Notes under the pieces: model-generated
Database searches by the model: none
What the model saw: only the letters and a program-made list of their open reading frames with translations
What the model was told of the DNA's origin: nothing
Assembly (NCBI GenBank): GCA_016722465.1
Contig: JADKJC010000013.1
Coordinates: forward strand, 992,001 to 1,056,000
DNA from: Chitinophagaceae bacterium
GTDB taxonomy: Bacteria > Bacteroidota > Bacteroidia > Chitinophagales > Chitinophagaceae
DNA length: 64,000 bases
Direction of reading: 5' to 3'
Made by a program: the position numbers and the translations under genes
In this document: positions 39,612 through 49,644 of the stretch, in pieces
How the letters are laid out: every line of letters starts with the position of its first letter
Position numbering within the stretch: the first letter of the stretch is position 1

Positions 39612-40412
39612 TTACATCTTGCCTACAGCCATAACCAGGTCAGGTTTTTCAGCAGGCTTACTGCTCTCTGCTTCCAGTGATACGGCAAAAGCATCCACCT
39701 TTCCAAATCCTTTCATCTTCTGGATACTGTATTGATCTCCCTTTTTAGTAGTGATAATAATGCCGGCATTTACAGGCACCCCATCCACTATTGCCCACAA
39801 CTCATACTGTTTGCCTTTGGGTGCTTCCGGAAGATTGCCTGGATCAACATATACATCACCGGTGTTTTTCATCCAGAAAACTTTTGCCTGTGCTTCCGGG
39901 GATACCGGTAATCCATTCACCGTAACTGGCTGGCTGTACCTGCTTTGAACAATCCGCCAGTTGTCTTCCATTAATTTAGCCTGATCCTGAAGGTTATTTA
40001 CCAGTTCTTTGTTTTGTGCAAGTTTTTTACCGAGGGTACCGTTGTTATTATATTGTACGAAATTTAAAACCGCACTTCCAAGCAATAAAACAACTGATGC
40101 TGCAGCCACATTTTTCCAGAAGGTTGAAATGGAAACAATGGGTGCTTTATCTTTTTTACCAGGATTTTTTAAAGGAATCACTGTTGCATCTTCATTGATT
40201 GTTGCAAATATTTTTTCTTTTATATGGGGGGATGGCTGAACGGAATTAGCCTGTGCATACATAGCCATAGCAGTTTCTATCTGAGCCAGTTCATCAGCCA
40301 CTTCAGGATATTGCTGCACCCATTGCAATACCTGTGCTGCTTCCTGTTCAGAAGCCAAACCGGTAGCATACAACTCCAGCAAACCTGATGATATGATGTT
40401 TTTAATTTCCAA
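39612..40412 (-). CDS. Anti-sigma factor, RskA family
   Basis: A 266-residue single-pass membrane protein. The N-terminal cytoplasmic region (1-95), with SSGLLELYATGLASEQEAAQV, is the zinc-free anti-sigma part; the membrane helix is near 102-122 (VAAASVVLLLGSAVLNFV), followed by a coiled segment and the extracytoplasmic RskA domain (about 165-265; VFWMKNTGDVYVDPGNLP, KQYELWAIVDGVPVNAGII, FAVSLEAESSKP). The gene lies 3 bases after its cognate ECF sigma factor, so the two are co-expressed. Confidence 0.9.
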   Translation of the reverse strand: MEIKNIISSGLLELYATGLASEQEAAQVLQWVQQYPEVADELAQIETAMAMYAQANSVQPSPHIKEKIFATINEDATVIPLKNPGKKDKAPIVSISTFWKNVAAASVVLLLGSAVLNFVQYNNNGTLGKKLAQNKELVNNLQDQAKLMEDNWRIVQSRYSQPVTVNGLPVSPEAQAKVFWMKNTGDVYVDPGNLPEAPKGKQYELWAIVDGVPVNAGIIITTKKGDQYSIQKMKGFGKVDAFAVSLEAESSKPAEKPDLVMAVGKM

Positions 40413-40415
40413 CGC

Positions 40416-40966
40416 TTAGTTGAATTGTATTAATTTTCTCAGTTCTGAAATTGCTGCCCTCATTTTTGTTTTTACTGTACCCAACGGAATGCCCAACTGT
40501 TTGGATATCTCATCCTGTGTAAAGCCATTGAAATATGCCAGGTCTATAATTTGCCGCTGATCGGCCTTAAGATTTGCCACCTGTTTTACCAGTCCCAAGG
40601 AATCAAATTTTTCAATACCACTACTATTATCACGGATATTACTTACGATGTTTTCATCGCCCGAGATTTTGGTTTGCTTTTTATAACTCTTGCTTCGCAG
40701 TGTATCAATAGTAAGATTCCTGGTAAGGTTAAGCATCCAGGTAAACAGGCGTCCTTTGGTTTTATCGTAGCTGGTAAAATTATTCCAGATTTTCACAAAA
40801 GCCTCCTGCAATATGTCTTCTGAAAGCGCCCTGTCTTCCACCATTTTATAAATCACAGCATTGAGTGCAGGGGCATAATTATCATACAGGTAACTGAACA
40901 CCTGTTGATCTTTTGCTGCAAGCCTGCAACCAATTGTTCTTCTGTATATTTGATTCCGTTTCCCAA
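40416..40966 (-). CDS. ECF sigma factor, 5' end recovered across a frameshift
   Basis: Region 2 (FSYLYDNYAPALNAVIYKMV, SEDILQEAFVKIWNN, FTWMLNLTRNLTIDTLRS) and region 4 (LKADQRQIIDLAYFNGFTQD, ISKQLGIPLGTVKTKMRAA) are complete. The uninterrupted frame starts at a GTG (40901) inside region 2. The bases before it code, one frame over, for YTEEQLVAGL, the usual start of Bacteroidota ECF factors, so a base seems missing near 40917-40925. The probable start is then the TTG at 40966 (or a little upstream). It is followed immediately by its RskA-type anti-sigma factor. The signal sensed is unknown. Confidence 0.85.
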
Positions 40967-41041
40967 AAATATTTTTCTTATACTGCTTACGAAAATAGAG
41001 TTTTTTAATACAATTTTCACCAAAACAAAATAAAACTCACC

Positions 41042-41386
41042 ATGTTTAAAAATGCAATCCCTGTGTTACCATCCATGAATCTAAGAGCCACCATTGACTT
41101 TTATGAAACAAGGCTTGGGTTTGCAGGGATTAACCTGGGTAACTATGCAACATTGCAATCGGGTTTTGCAACCATCCATTTTTATTTGGTTACAGATAAA
41201 AGCGAATTCTATCCGTCGATATGCCTTATCTGCACCGATAACCTTGAAGATCTTTATACCAACTTCGCCGGTAAAGACATGCTGTATCCTTCAGGAAAAA
41301 TTGAAGATTTGAAATTCGGCAGAAAGGAATTTTCCATACAGGACAACAATGGGAATATTATAAGATTTGTAAAAGAGGAAAAATAA
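41042..41386 (+). CDS. VOC-superfamily (bleomycin resistance-like) protein
   Basis: A 114-residue protein with the glyoxalase/bleomycin-resistance fold pattern: AIPVLPSMNLRATIDFYETR, LGF, TIHFYLVTDK, and a C-terminal GRKEFSIQDNNGNIIRFVKE. The C-terminal Asp-Asn-Gly-Asn segment is typical. Bleomycin-binding relatives are of this length, but other VOC enzymes cannot be excluded. It stands alone, divergent from the sigma factor gene with a 75-base gap. Confidence 0.75.
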   Translation: MFKNAIPVLPSMNLRATIDFYETRLGFAGINLGNYATLQSGFATIHFYLVTDKSEFYPSICLICTDNLEDLYTNFAGKDMLYPSGKIEDLKFGRKEFSIQDNNGNIIRFVKEEK

Positions 41387-41409
41387 AGAACAACTTAATG
41401 GCATGCGAT

Positions 41410-42033
41410 TTAATTACCTGCTATCTCCACTTCATAAACGGGACTGAACAAATAAATTTTACCGGTATCAATTTCAAGGCATTTGATCCGCTTTCTTACT
41501 CGTTCCATTTTTTTAAAAATCCTGCCGCCTTTAATTTTAAAATGGCTGCCATCCTGCAATGATTCAATTAGCAAAATGCCTTCTTTCTTTTCATCATATT
41601 GATGCAATACCCTCAACAGTACAGTATCTGCACAACTGCTGGCTGCCGGGTTCTGAAGTGTTTTTAATAATGCTTTGTAGATATCCGGCGGAAATATTTT
41701 TTTCAGTAAAAACTGGGCCAGTATCTTACCGAATTCATTTTTCCATTCTGACCCATGCGCCTGTACCCGGTGACCAAAACGCTCGTAAGTAAACAGGTGA
41801 GCCAGTTCATGCAACAGTGTGATCAGGAACGCATATTTATTTAAATTGCCATTTACACTGATGCGGTGATTTTTTTCTGCAAGTGCATTGCGGTAATCGC
41901 CCAGCACAGATTTCCGTTCCCTTGTGATGGTGAGGTGTACTTTATAATGCAGCAGGTAGTAAGAAACATCTTCAAAACTTCCATCGGGCAAATAGGCTTT
42001 CAGTTGATGTAACGGAGCTTCCTGCTTAGGCAT
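41410..42033 (-). CDS. SprT-like zinc metalloprotease domain protein
   Basis: A 207-residue protein. The zinc site HELAHLFTYERFG (HExxH) is followed by HRVQAHGSEWKNEFGKIL, in which a further His fits the SprT-like pattern. The N-terminus (LHQLKAYLPDGSFEDVSYYL) matches small Bacteroidota SprT-like proteins. The C-terminal third (FKIKGGRIFKKMERVRKRIK) looks like a basic binding segment. Eukaryotic relatives (SPRTN) cut DNA-protein crosslinks; the bacterial role is unclear. It overlaps the upstream membrane protein gene by 8 bases. Confidence 0.82.
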   Translation of the reverse strand: MPKQEAPLHQLKAYLPDGSFEDVSYYLLHYKVHLTITRERKSVLGDYRNALAEKNHRISVNGNLNKYAFLITLLHELAHLFTYERFGHRVQAHGSEWKNEFGKILAQFLLKKIFPPDIYKALLKTLQNPAASSCADTVLLRVLHQYDEKKEGILLIESLQDGSHFKIKGGRIFKKMERVRKRIKCLEIDTGKIYLFSPVYEVEIAGN

Positions 42034-42424
42034 CTTTGTGTTTATTCATTTGGGTAGCAAGCTTTACTTCTACAATAAGATAAATAAAATATAAGAACAT
42101 GGCGGCAAACACAGACATCTTACTGAAAATATCTTTAAATACAAAGGCATAAATAAGGATCGCAGTAATACAAACTGCCATTTTTATCATGGTACCTCCC
42201 ATAACACTTCTCACAAACACATTCGGGTTACTGTTTTTTGCTGCTTTTTTCTGCATCCTGTATACCACTATGCCCACTATAAAGAACATTAAATTAGCAA
42301 TGATAAGCACACGGTAATCAAGCCCATTTTTAGCAAGCCAGTTTTTGCCCAAGAGAAACCCATTGCCAAAAGCTATAAATAATCCTATTAAAGGGGATAA
42401 TTCCTTCCACTGGTTTTTCATCAA
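42026..42424 (-). CDS. Membrane protein with four predicted helices
   Basis: A 132-residue protein with four hydrophobic segments: LSPLIGLFIAFGNGFLLG, RVLIIANLMFFIVGIVVY, GGTMIKMAVCITAILIYAFV and FAAMFLYFIYLIVEVKL. A short basic loop (RMQKKAAKN) lies between the second and third. Proteins of this shape sit between bactofilin and ATP synthase genes in many Bacteroidota, but no atp gene is here and I assign no function. It lies 10 bases after the bactofilin gene. Confidence 0.65.
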   Translation of the reverse strand: MMKNQWKELSPLIGLFIAFGNGFLLGKNWLAKNGLDYRVLIIANLMFFIVGIVVYRMQKKAAKNSNPNVFVRSVMGGTMIKMAVCITAILIYAFVFKDIFSKMSVFAAMFLYFIYLIVEVKLATQMNKHKDA

Positions 42425-42434
42425 TTTGAGTTAA

Positions 42435-42833
42435 CTATTTATTTGCAACATTGCCCAACTCTGCTGTAAGCCCCACTACATTGGCGCCCATGTGGCAACT
42501 GCCGTTAAAGGTTGCAGTCGGTTCCACTTCCAGTTTGCCCGTATAGATTTCACCTGATACCAGGCTTTTTCCACGAAGCTGCAGCAGCTCTTTTATTTTT
42601 ATCATACCCGTTACCTTACCCATTATATCGGCCTGCTGGCCATTGATATCCCCTTCCACTACCCCATCCTGCCCTATTAAAACTTTTGATTGGGAACTGA
42701 GGTTTCCTATCAGCGTGCCATCAATCCTGATGTCGCCATTGCTTTCAATATCACCGTGAATTACAGTACCTGCACCAATAATAGTGGTACTTCCCACGGG
42801 TGTATCAGTGGTTTTTGATTTTGATGTAAACAT
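42435..42833 (-). CDS. Bactofilin (polymer-forming cytoskeletal protein)
   Basis: A 132-residue protein. After a short disordered N-terminus come the beta-helix rungs of the bactofilin domain: STTIIGAGTVIHGDIESNGD, IRIDGTLIGNLSSQSKVLIG, VVEGDINGQQADIMGKVTG, LVSGEIYTGKLEVEPTATF and a closing GSCHMG. Bactofilins polymerise without nucleotide into filaments that organise cell shape and wall enzymes. It is the second gene of a minus-strand group that starts with a membrane/coil protein at 43356. Confidence 0.93.
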   Translation of the reverse strand: MFTSKSKTTDTPVGSTTIIGAGTVIHGDIESNGDIRIDGTLIGNLSSQSKVLIGQDGVVEGDINGQQADIMGKVTGMIKIKELLQLRGKSLVSGEIYTGKLEVEPTATFNGSCHMGANVVGLTAELGNVANK

Positions 42834-42958
42834 AGATTTGAAGTTGGTTTCAGTTATTAAATATAGCTAATGCAATACTGTTAATTATTAGTGCCGGTTA
42901 TTGATCATGGTGCCTGAATTCTTAGCAAACTGATCATCCATCGCTCAGCGAAAATCAC

Positions 42959-43356
42959 TTATTCATCACTATTCTCCACCTTTGGCAGTTCAAGCGTGGT
43001 AGTATCCAGGTTTACAACCTCTCCTGACAATACTTTTTTCAAATCGCCCAGGTATTTCTCTTTGTATTTTAAAGCAGTTTCTATAGAATCAGTTTTGATC
43101 TTCAGAGAACGGTATTCTCTTACCTGCTTTACATCACCATATCCTACCCCGGCAAATAATACTTGATAGGAGTAAAAACGATCAATGCCACCGTAAGCAC
43201 AGTAAGCACAACAAAAATACTGCTCATCACAATATACACACTCAAGCGGCTGAGCCTGAACTTTACTACTTCTTCATAAGTATCTTCATTCATCACTACC
43301 AACCGGTAGCGGTTGCGTAGCCTTTTGAGTGTGCTGTTCGTATCTAATTTAGCCAT
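42959..43356 (-). CDS. Bactofilin-linked single-pass membrane protein, frameshifted
   Basis: The N-terminal part (KLDTNSTLKRLRNRYRLVVM, NEDTYEEVVKFRLSRL) and a membrane helix (VYIVMSSIFVVLTVLTVALIV) resemble the conserved N-terminus of proteins next to bactofilin in Bacteroidota. The frame stops right after YYLPG at a run of four G (43147-43150, C on the plus strand). With one extra G it reads on as GYGDVKQVREYRSLKIKT and a coil, to a TAA at 42959-42961. The joined product has about 132 residues. Unlike some relatives there is no M23 peptidase domain. It is probably a bactofilin membrane partner; the function is inferred from context only. Confidence 0.6.
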
Positions 43357-43457
43357 ATTTTCTTATTCCGTGTTAAAATTAAGAAACCCTTGTCAAACGG
43401 GGCAATAATTGCCAAAAATATCCGATATTTAGCCGCATATTACAACCCCATATACAC

Positions 43458-46350
43458 ATGTTCAAAAGAACTTTTTTTTGTACAATAATCATATTGCTCT
43501 GTGCCGCTATTTTAAGTCCACTATGTGCTCAGCCCCCCACGTGGACGCTTAACCTGCTGGATTCTGCAAAAAGATCTGAAAAATTTGCAGAAAGAAAACT
43601 CGGTTCCGAAAAGATGGCCGAGAAAAAATTTAATATCTACCGGCGTGTGGTTCAGAACAATTTCACCCATTATAATTACTTCTATAATGCCAATAATAAA
43701 ATAAACCTGGTATTGGAGAGAGCCAAAGCTGCTCAAAAAGACGATTTTAGCAAACTGATCGGCTACTACCCCTATACACTTGAAAACACTGCCACCCAAA
43801 AACAGGAACTGGATTCTGTAATACTGAAAGCCACCGCAGGTATTTTACTGCACGACCTGAGAAACGCATGGATCGATAATATGTACCTGTTAATGGGTAA
43901 GGCTTATTTTTTCAGGAAGGATTTTGATACGGCTGCAGCCACTTTCCAGTTTATCAATTACAACCTTTTTCCACGCAAAAAGATGAAGATGGCAACAGGG
44001 TTGTTGGCACTACAGATGATGCTTCAGGCAGTAAGATCAGTATTGCCAATAAAGAAAAACAAAACATATTTCAAAACTTACGGCCCAACCACCCAGCAGG
44101 AATGATGCCCTGATATGGATGGCCCGTACTTTAATTGAACAGGATGAGCTGGGAGATGCAGCAGGCCTCATCCATACATTGCAGGATGACCCCAACCTGC
44201 CCAAACGCCTGGCAGATGACCTGAATGATGTTAACGGTTATTTGTTTTACAAACAGGGAATTTATGACAGTGCTGCCACCTACCTGGAAAAAGGGCTTAC
44301 CAATGCGGCAACCAAACAAGACCTTGCAAGAGCTGAATTTCTGCTGGCACAACTATATGAACAAACCGGAAAATTTGATAAAGCAAGTGAGTATTATAAT
44401 AAAGCATCCGTACATACTACAGATGCTTTAATGGATATTCACGCCCAGATGAACAATGCCAAAATGAAAAAAGGCAACAATGAAAAAGACCTTGATAACG
44501 GCATCAGCAATTTAGTTAAGCTGAGCAAAAAAGATAAGTTTGAAATGTACAGGGATGTACTGTTTTATTCAGCAGGCGAACTGGCCATGGAGAAGCCAGA
44601 TACCAATATGGCTATTGGCTTCTACAACAAAAGCATCCAATACAATGAGAACAATGTAGTTTATAAGAACAAGGCCTTTTTACAATTAGCAGAAATTGCC
44701 TACGACCGTAAAGCGTACCAGGAATCCTTCAGATTTTATGACAGCCTGCAGGCTGGAGATACCACCTTAAATGAAACCCTTGAAAAAATAAAAGACCGGC
44801 GTACTGCATTGTCAAAAATTGTAGAAAAGATCATCATTATAGAAAGAGAAGACAGCCTGCAGCGGATAGCATCAATGGACCCTGCAGCCCGGGATATTTT
44901 TGTAAAGAAAATGTCGAAAAAACTTCGAAAAGAAAGGGGATTAAAAGAAGACGATAACAGTGCCGGCGGCTTAACAGACATGATCAGCTTTGACAAAGAC
45001 AACGACAAACCCCGTGACCTTTTTGGCAGCAACGAAAAAGCGGCAGCGAATGGTATTTTTACAATGCCTCTACCAGGGCTAAAGGATTTAATGATTTTAA
45101 AAAGAAATGGGGCAGCGTACCAATACTGATAACTGGCGAAGAAAAAGCACTGCATCCACTGTATCCCAAAACAAATCTCCTGATAATGCAGGCATGATGG
45201 AAGTAAACATTCTGTAGCTGTCAATCTTTACGAACTCGGCAAACTGTTTCAGCAGGAACTGGAAGATTATGGAGAAGCCATTCATACTTACGATGAATCA
45301 CTCAGGCGTTTTCCTGATTCAGTATATGAAGGTGAAATATTTTTCAACCTTTCTTACTGCTACAGTAAACTGGGGATGAATGATAAGGCCGACTATTATA
45401 AAAAAATGGTTAACCAGCAATATGCCGGCAGTAAAGCTGCCAAAATGCTTACGCAGGTAAATGCTGCTAAAAAGGGAGAAAAAAATCCGGAGGCAACCAA
45501 ACGTTATGAAACTGTTTACAACCTTTTCATTGAAGGTAAATTTGATGAAGCACTGGCAGAAAAGAAAAAAGCAGATAGTTTGTACGGCAACAGTTACTGG
45601 TCGCCACAGTTATTGTATATAGAAGCTGTATATCATATAAAACAAAAAAATGACAGTGCTGCTATTGAAGTGTTGAAGAATATTACAACGCTTTATCCCA
45701 AATCGCCATTAAAAGTAAAAGCTGAGAGGATGATAGATGTGCTGGGAAGAAGAAAAGAAATAGAAGACTACCTCACCAACCTGCAGGTTACAAGATTATC
45801 AGATTCTGCTATTGTTGTGAATGACCGAAAGCCCATGGTAAGAAATGATTCAAATCTTATCACATCACCCAAACTATACGACAGCGTTAAAACCAATGCA
45901 AAACCAACGGATAACATTAATAAAACGGACACTGCTGCAGTAAAAGCAGCACCACTTGTAAGCGGCCCTTACAGCTTTAATGCTGCTGCGCCGCACAACG
46001 TTATCATGCTGCTGGAAAAAGTAGATGTCACCTACATCAATGAATCTAAAAATGCTTTGGCCAGATATGCAAGTGATAATTTCAGACCGGCACAATTAAC
46101 CGTAACAAAAGATACGGTTAATAAAGACTTTACCCTCCTGGTATTTTCTTCTTTTGCCAATGCCGATGAAGCATTGCTTTTTTTGAACAAGATTAAGAAA
46201 GCTGCCCCGGAAGAAATATCCTGGCTGCCTGCAAACAAATATTCATTTATGCTGATAGATGATGAAAATCTGCAGCGGATGAAAAATACAAAAGACATAG
46301 CAGGGTATAAAAACCTGCTCAACAGGCTATATCCCGGAATAATTAAATAG
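43458..46350 (+). CDS. porW: T9SS protein PorW/SprE (TPR lipoprotein-like), five frameshifts
   Basis: Joined from three open stretches (43458-44105, 44119-45129, 45376-46350) plus short pieces. The start has a signal peptide (FFCTIIILLCAAILSPLCA), followed by the PorW/SprE pattern FTHYNYFYNANNKINLVLER, YYPYTLENTATQKQELDSVI and DNMYLLMGKAYFFRKDFDTA, then TPR units (YEQTGKFDKASEYYNKAS, LYELGKLFQQELEDYGEAI) and the C-terminal domain PHNVIMLLEKVDVTYINESK. Single bases are missing at 43977-43981, 44092-44094, 45056-45060, 45122 and near 45211-45218; restoring them rejoins the family sequence, for example FYNASTRAKGFNDFKKKWG. The joined length of about 965 residues fits the family. PorW links the secretion motor to the translocon. 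Confidence 0.78.
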
Positions 46351-46384
46351 AAGCGCAAACGATTAAAGCTTAAAAACTTTTTAG

Positions 46385-48808
46385 ATGAAGAAGTCGGTAA
46401 AAATATTGTGGAGAGTTTTTTTCTACGGTTTATTTTTTGTGGTGCTGATATTTGCTTCGGCTAATTTCGGACTGTTTGGAAAAATGCCTTCGCTGAAAGA
46501 CCTTGAAAACCCAGAAGCCGATCTGGCCAGCGAAGTATACAGTGCAGATGGTAAACAGATGGGAAAGTATTATTCAGAGAACCGCAGTGAAATAAAATAC
46601 AGCGAAATTTCTACCAATATAATCAATGCACTCATTGCTACTGAAGATCAGAACTTTTATGATCACTCGGGCATAGACCCGAGGGCGGTTGCAAGGGCCA
46701 TCTTAAAGCTTGGAACTGACGGTGGCGGCAGCCCCATTCCGCAGCAACTGGCAAAAATGATGCTTGGACAGGGAAGAGGCAACGTATTTAAAAGGGGGAT
46801 GGAAAAAATAAAAGAATGGATCATTGCCGTAAAGCTGGAAAGGAATTTCACCAAAGAAGAGATCATTACCCTGTACTTAAACAGGGCACCCTGGGGCAGC
46901 AACTACGGTATCCGGAATGCTTCAAGAACCTATTTTCAGAAAGAGCCGGCAGAATTGTCCATTGAAGAAGCTGCCGTACTGGTGGGCATGTTAAAGGGTT
47001 TTATTTATGATCCCATCAGGCACCCATCCGCTTCACTTAACCGCCGCAACACCGTGATAGAAAGAATGGTGGACTGTAAACAGCATTACATTACAGAAGC
47101 CCAGGCCACCAGGCTAAAAGCAAAACCACTGATCACCAATTATAAAAAACCGGATGAATCGGTAGGCATTGCCCCCTACTTCCGTGCGGTTCTGGCAGAC
47201 AAATTAAAAGAATGGTGCAAGACCCATAAAAATTTAAAAACAGGTGATAACTATGACCTGTACAGGGATGGCCTAAAAATATATACCACGCTTGATTCAA
47301 GAATGCAGCAGTACGCTGAAGAGTCGGTAGTACAGCACATGCCGGTGATACAAAAAAAACTCAATTACCTGTTAAAATCCAATGGCGACAGGTTGTGGAA
47401 AGAACGGGAGAGCATCATTGAATCTGCCATGAAAAGTAGTGAACGCTGGCGCCAGCTGAAAGAGGACGAAATGAAAGACGAAGACATCAGGGCCAGTTTT
47501 TTAAACCGGGTGAAAATGAAAGTTTTTGCCTGGAATGCAAAAAGGGAATTGGATACGATTATGACGCCAAGGGATTCCATCAAATACCACAAGCAGTTGC
47601 TGCAAACATCCTTTGTGGCAATGGATCCAAAAAACGGTGAAGTAAAATGCTGGGTTGGTGGTATTGATTTTAAATGGTTCAAATATGACCATGTTACTGC
47701 CAGAAGACAGGTTGGTTCAACCATTAAGCCACTCATCTACACCCTTGCAGTGGAGGAAGCTGGATTTACGCCTGCCAGTATGATTCCCGGCGGACCAGTA
47801 AAATATGGTGGTGAAATGCGAACCTTCAATGGCGGCGGCGGTAACCTTGCCAACTGCCTTGCTTTTTCAAAAAATACCGCATCAGTATATCTTACCAATA
47901 TTGTAGGGGTAAGCAGGGTGATAGAGTTTTCAAAAAGTGTTGGTATTAAAGCGAAGCTTCCACCCTATACTTCAATAGCACTTGGTTCTGCAGAAATACC
48001 TATGCTTGAAATGCTGCAATCATACAGCATGTTCCCTAACAAAGGATATAATACAGAACCTGTTTTTATTTCAAGGATTGAAGATAAAAATGGTAACCTG
48101 CTGCAGGAGTTTGTTACTGAAACAAAGCAGATACTGAATGAGAATGATGCTTTTACCATGGTAAAATTAATGCAGGGCGTAGTTAGAATTGGTACCGGTC
48201 GTTCTTTAAACAGTTACAATATCCCGGCAGAAAAAGCAGGCAAAACCGGCACTACCAACGACAATACCGATGGCTGGTTTATTGGCTATACCCCCGAATT
48301 ACTGGCGGGTACCTGGGTTGGATGCGATGATCCTTTTATTAGGATTTATGCCGGCACTTCGGGTGGTAATGAAATGGCTTTGCCCAAGTGGGGCTATTTT
48401 ATGAATAAAGTATATGCCGACAAAAAACTGCCTTATGGCAATATGCTGAAATTTGAAGAACCTGCTGCCTTTGCCAATGACCCTGTATATGCCGATGAAA
48501 ACCTTGGAAGACTTGCCAATGAAGGAGATAGCATTCTAAATGATCAGGGCAACGGATCTGCAGCAGATTATGGGGAGGAAGAAGTGCCGCTAACTCAATT
48601 GAATGAAACCGGGATACCAACAGAAAGTGAAATCCCCAAAGTGATTAAGGATACCGCAACAGCCAAACAAAAAACAGAAATACCTGCAAAACCTGCTGAT
48701 AAAAAAGAAACAAAGCCTGCAGCCCCGGCAGCAGTAAAACCTGATGACAAAAGCAAGAAGCCTGTAAAAAACGACAAGGCCAAAGGCGGCGCAGCCAATG
48801 AATATTAA
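46385..48808 (+). CDS. Penicillin-binding protein 1A (bifunctional GT51/transpeptidase)
   Basis: Polymerises and crosslinks peptidoglycan in the periplasm. The 807-residue protein has an N-terminal membrane anchor (FFYGLFFVVLIFASANFG), a GT51 glycosyltransferase domain (about 50-225; ALIATEDQNFYDHSGIDPRA with the catalytic Glu, and GGSPIPQQLAKMML), and a transpeptidase domain with the STIK motif at Ser445 (RRQVGSTIKPLIYTLA), SKN and KTGTTN at about residue 620. The last 80 residues are a Lys/Pro/Ala-rich low-complexity tail (KPADKKETKPAAPAAVKPDD). It lies 34 bases after porW on the same strand. Confidence 0.93.
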   Translation: MKKSVKILWRVFFYGLFFVVLIFASANFGLFGKMPSLKDLENPEADLASEVYSADGKQMGKYYSENRSEIKYSEISTNIINALIATEDQNFYDHSGIDPRAVARAILKLGTDGGGSPIPQQLAKMMLGQGRGNVFKRGMEKIKEWIIAVKLERNFTKEEIITLYLNRAPWGSNYGIRNASRTYFQKEPAELSIEEAAVLVGMLKGFIYDPIRHPSASLNRRNTVIERMVDCKQHYITEAQATRLKAKPLITNYKKPDESVGIAPYFRAVLADKLKEWCKTHKNLKTGDNYDLYRDGLKIYTTLDSRMQQYAEESVVQHMPVIQKKLNYLLKSNGDRLWKERESIIESAMKSSERWRQLKEDEMKDEDIRASFLNRVKMKVFAWNAKRELDTIMTPRDSIKYHKQLLQTSFVAMDPKNGEVKCWVGGIDFKWFKYDHVTARRQVGSTIKPLIYTLAVEEAGFTPASMIPGGPVKYGGEMRTFNGGGGNLANCLAFSKNTASVYLTNIVGVSRVIEFSKSVGIKAKLPPYTSIALGSAEIPMLEMLQSYSMFPNKGYNTEPVFISRIEDKNGNLLQEFVTETKQILNENDAFTMVKLMQGVVRIGTGRSLNSYNIPAEKAGKTGTTNDNTDGWFIGYTPELLAGTWVGCDDPFIRIYAGTSGGNEMALPKWGYFMNKVYADKKLPYGNMLKFEEPAAFANDPVYADENLGRLANEGDSILNDQGNGSAADYGEEEVPLTQLNETGIPTESEIPKVIKDTATAKQKTEIPAKPADKKETKPAAPAAVKPDDKSKKPVKNDKAKGGAANEY

Positions 48809-48832
48809 GTTGGCAAAACTGAATGATGGGAA

Positions 48833-49282
48833 TTAAAAGAAAACATCTGTCCTTATTTTTTCTACTATTTCAGGCGTTAGTTTTTCATTGGGGTGCTCGT
48901 AACGGTATTTATCAAGCCGCCTGTTCAATTCATCTACTTTTTCGTTGTAATCAAGGTTGGTCAGCTGTTCCGGCAATATCTTACTTACAAACTTGTAGTA
49001 TTCCTTACTTATCTGGTTAAATAAAATACCGCATACCAGGCAGGCAAAATACATAGTTACATAATCCCTTACAGCAAAACCGTAAGTGTACCAGTACCAA
49101 AATACAAACAGCAATGGTATGGGCAAAAATATCCATTGCCTGAACTTAGAGATGATGAGCCCGATGAAATAAGTCAATACGCAAAATAGGCCCCACCAGG
49201 CCCCTGACTTTACAACAATGCCTGTAATGATAGCAGGTACCAGTATATAAAGAAGAAATAAATTAATCCATTTCACTTTCAT
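48833..49282 (-). CDS. Membrane protein of unknown function
   Basis: A 149-residue protein with four hydrophobic segments in the first 90 residues (INLFLLYILVPAIITGIVV, WWGLFCVLTYFIGLIIS, FLPIPLLFVFWYWY, YVTMYFACLVCGILF) and a charged helical C-terminus (YNEKVDELNRRLDKYRYE). I do not recognise a family. It converges on the PBP1A gene with a 24-base gap. A minus-strand TACTTTTG box at 49381-49388 is a possible promoter. Confidence 0.55.
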   Translation of the reverse strand: MKVKWINLFLLYILVPAIITGIVVKSGAWWGLFCVLTYFIGLIISKFRQWIFLPIPLLFVFWYWYTYGFAVRDYVTMYFACLVCGILFNQISKEYYKFVSKILPEQLTNLDYNEKVDELNRRLDKYRYEHPNEKLTPEIVEKIRTDVFF

Positions 49283-49644
49283 GTTCTTTTCTTTTCATTA
49301 CCACTGCAAATCGCCATCCTGTTTCAGAACCACGCCTTATCCTGTATTAACGTAAGCTCCCTTCAATTTATTTTAGTCTGCAAAAGTAGGGATTTAGGGT
49401 TTTCAAAAACCACGTTTTTTATTCCCGATGCCATTCGCACTTTTTTTTTGCAAAAAAGAAGATCAATTGTACCAATAAATACGATTTTTTTTATTTCCTG
49501 TATTTAAGAACTAATTTTATTTTGACAGATTAAATCCCTTTCACATACAAGACGTGAATTTATCTTAAAAAGTTGTTTAAGGGCAGATTATTTGCAAAAA
49601 CAAGACCCCTGTTTCGACGGCATACACGATACAAAATTGAATAA
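49283..49644. other. 362-base non-coding region between divergent genes
   Basis: It holds the promoters of the 49282 (minus) and 49645 (plus) genes. Several A and T tracts are present, including TTTTTTGCAAAAAA near 49445-49458. I see no ORF or RNA gene. Confidence 0.4.
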
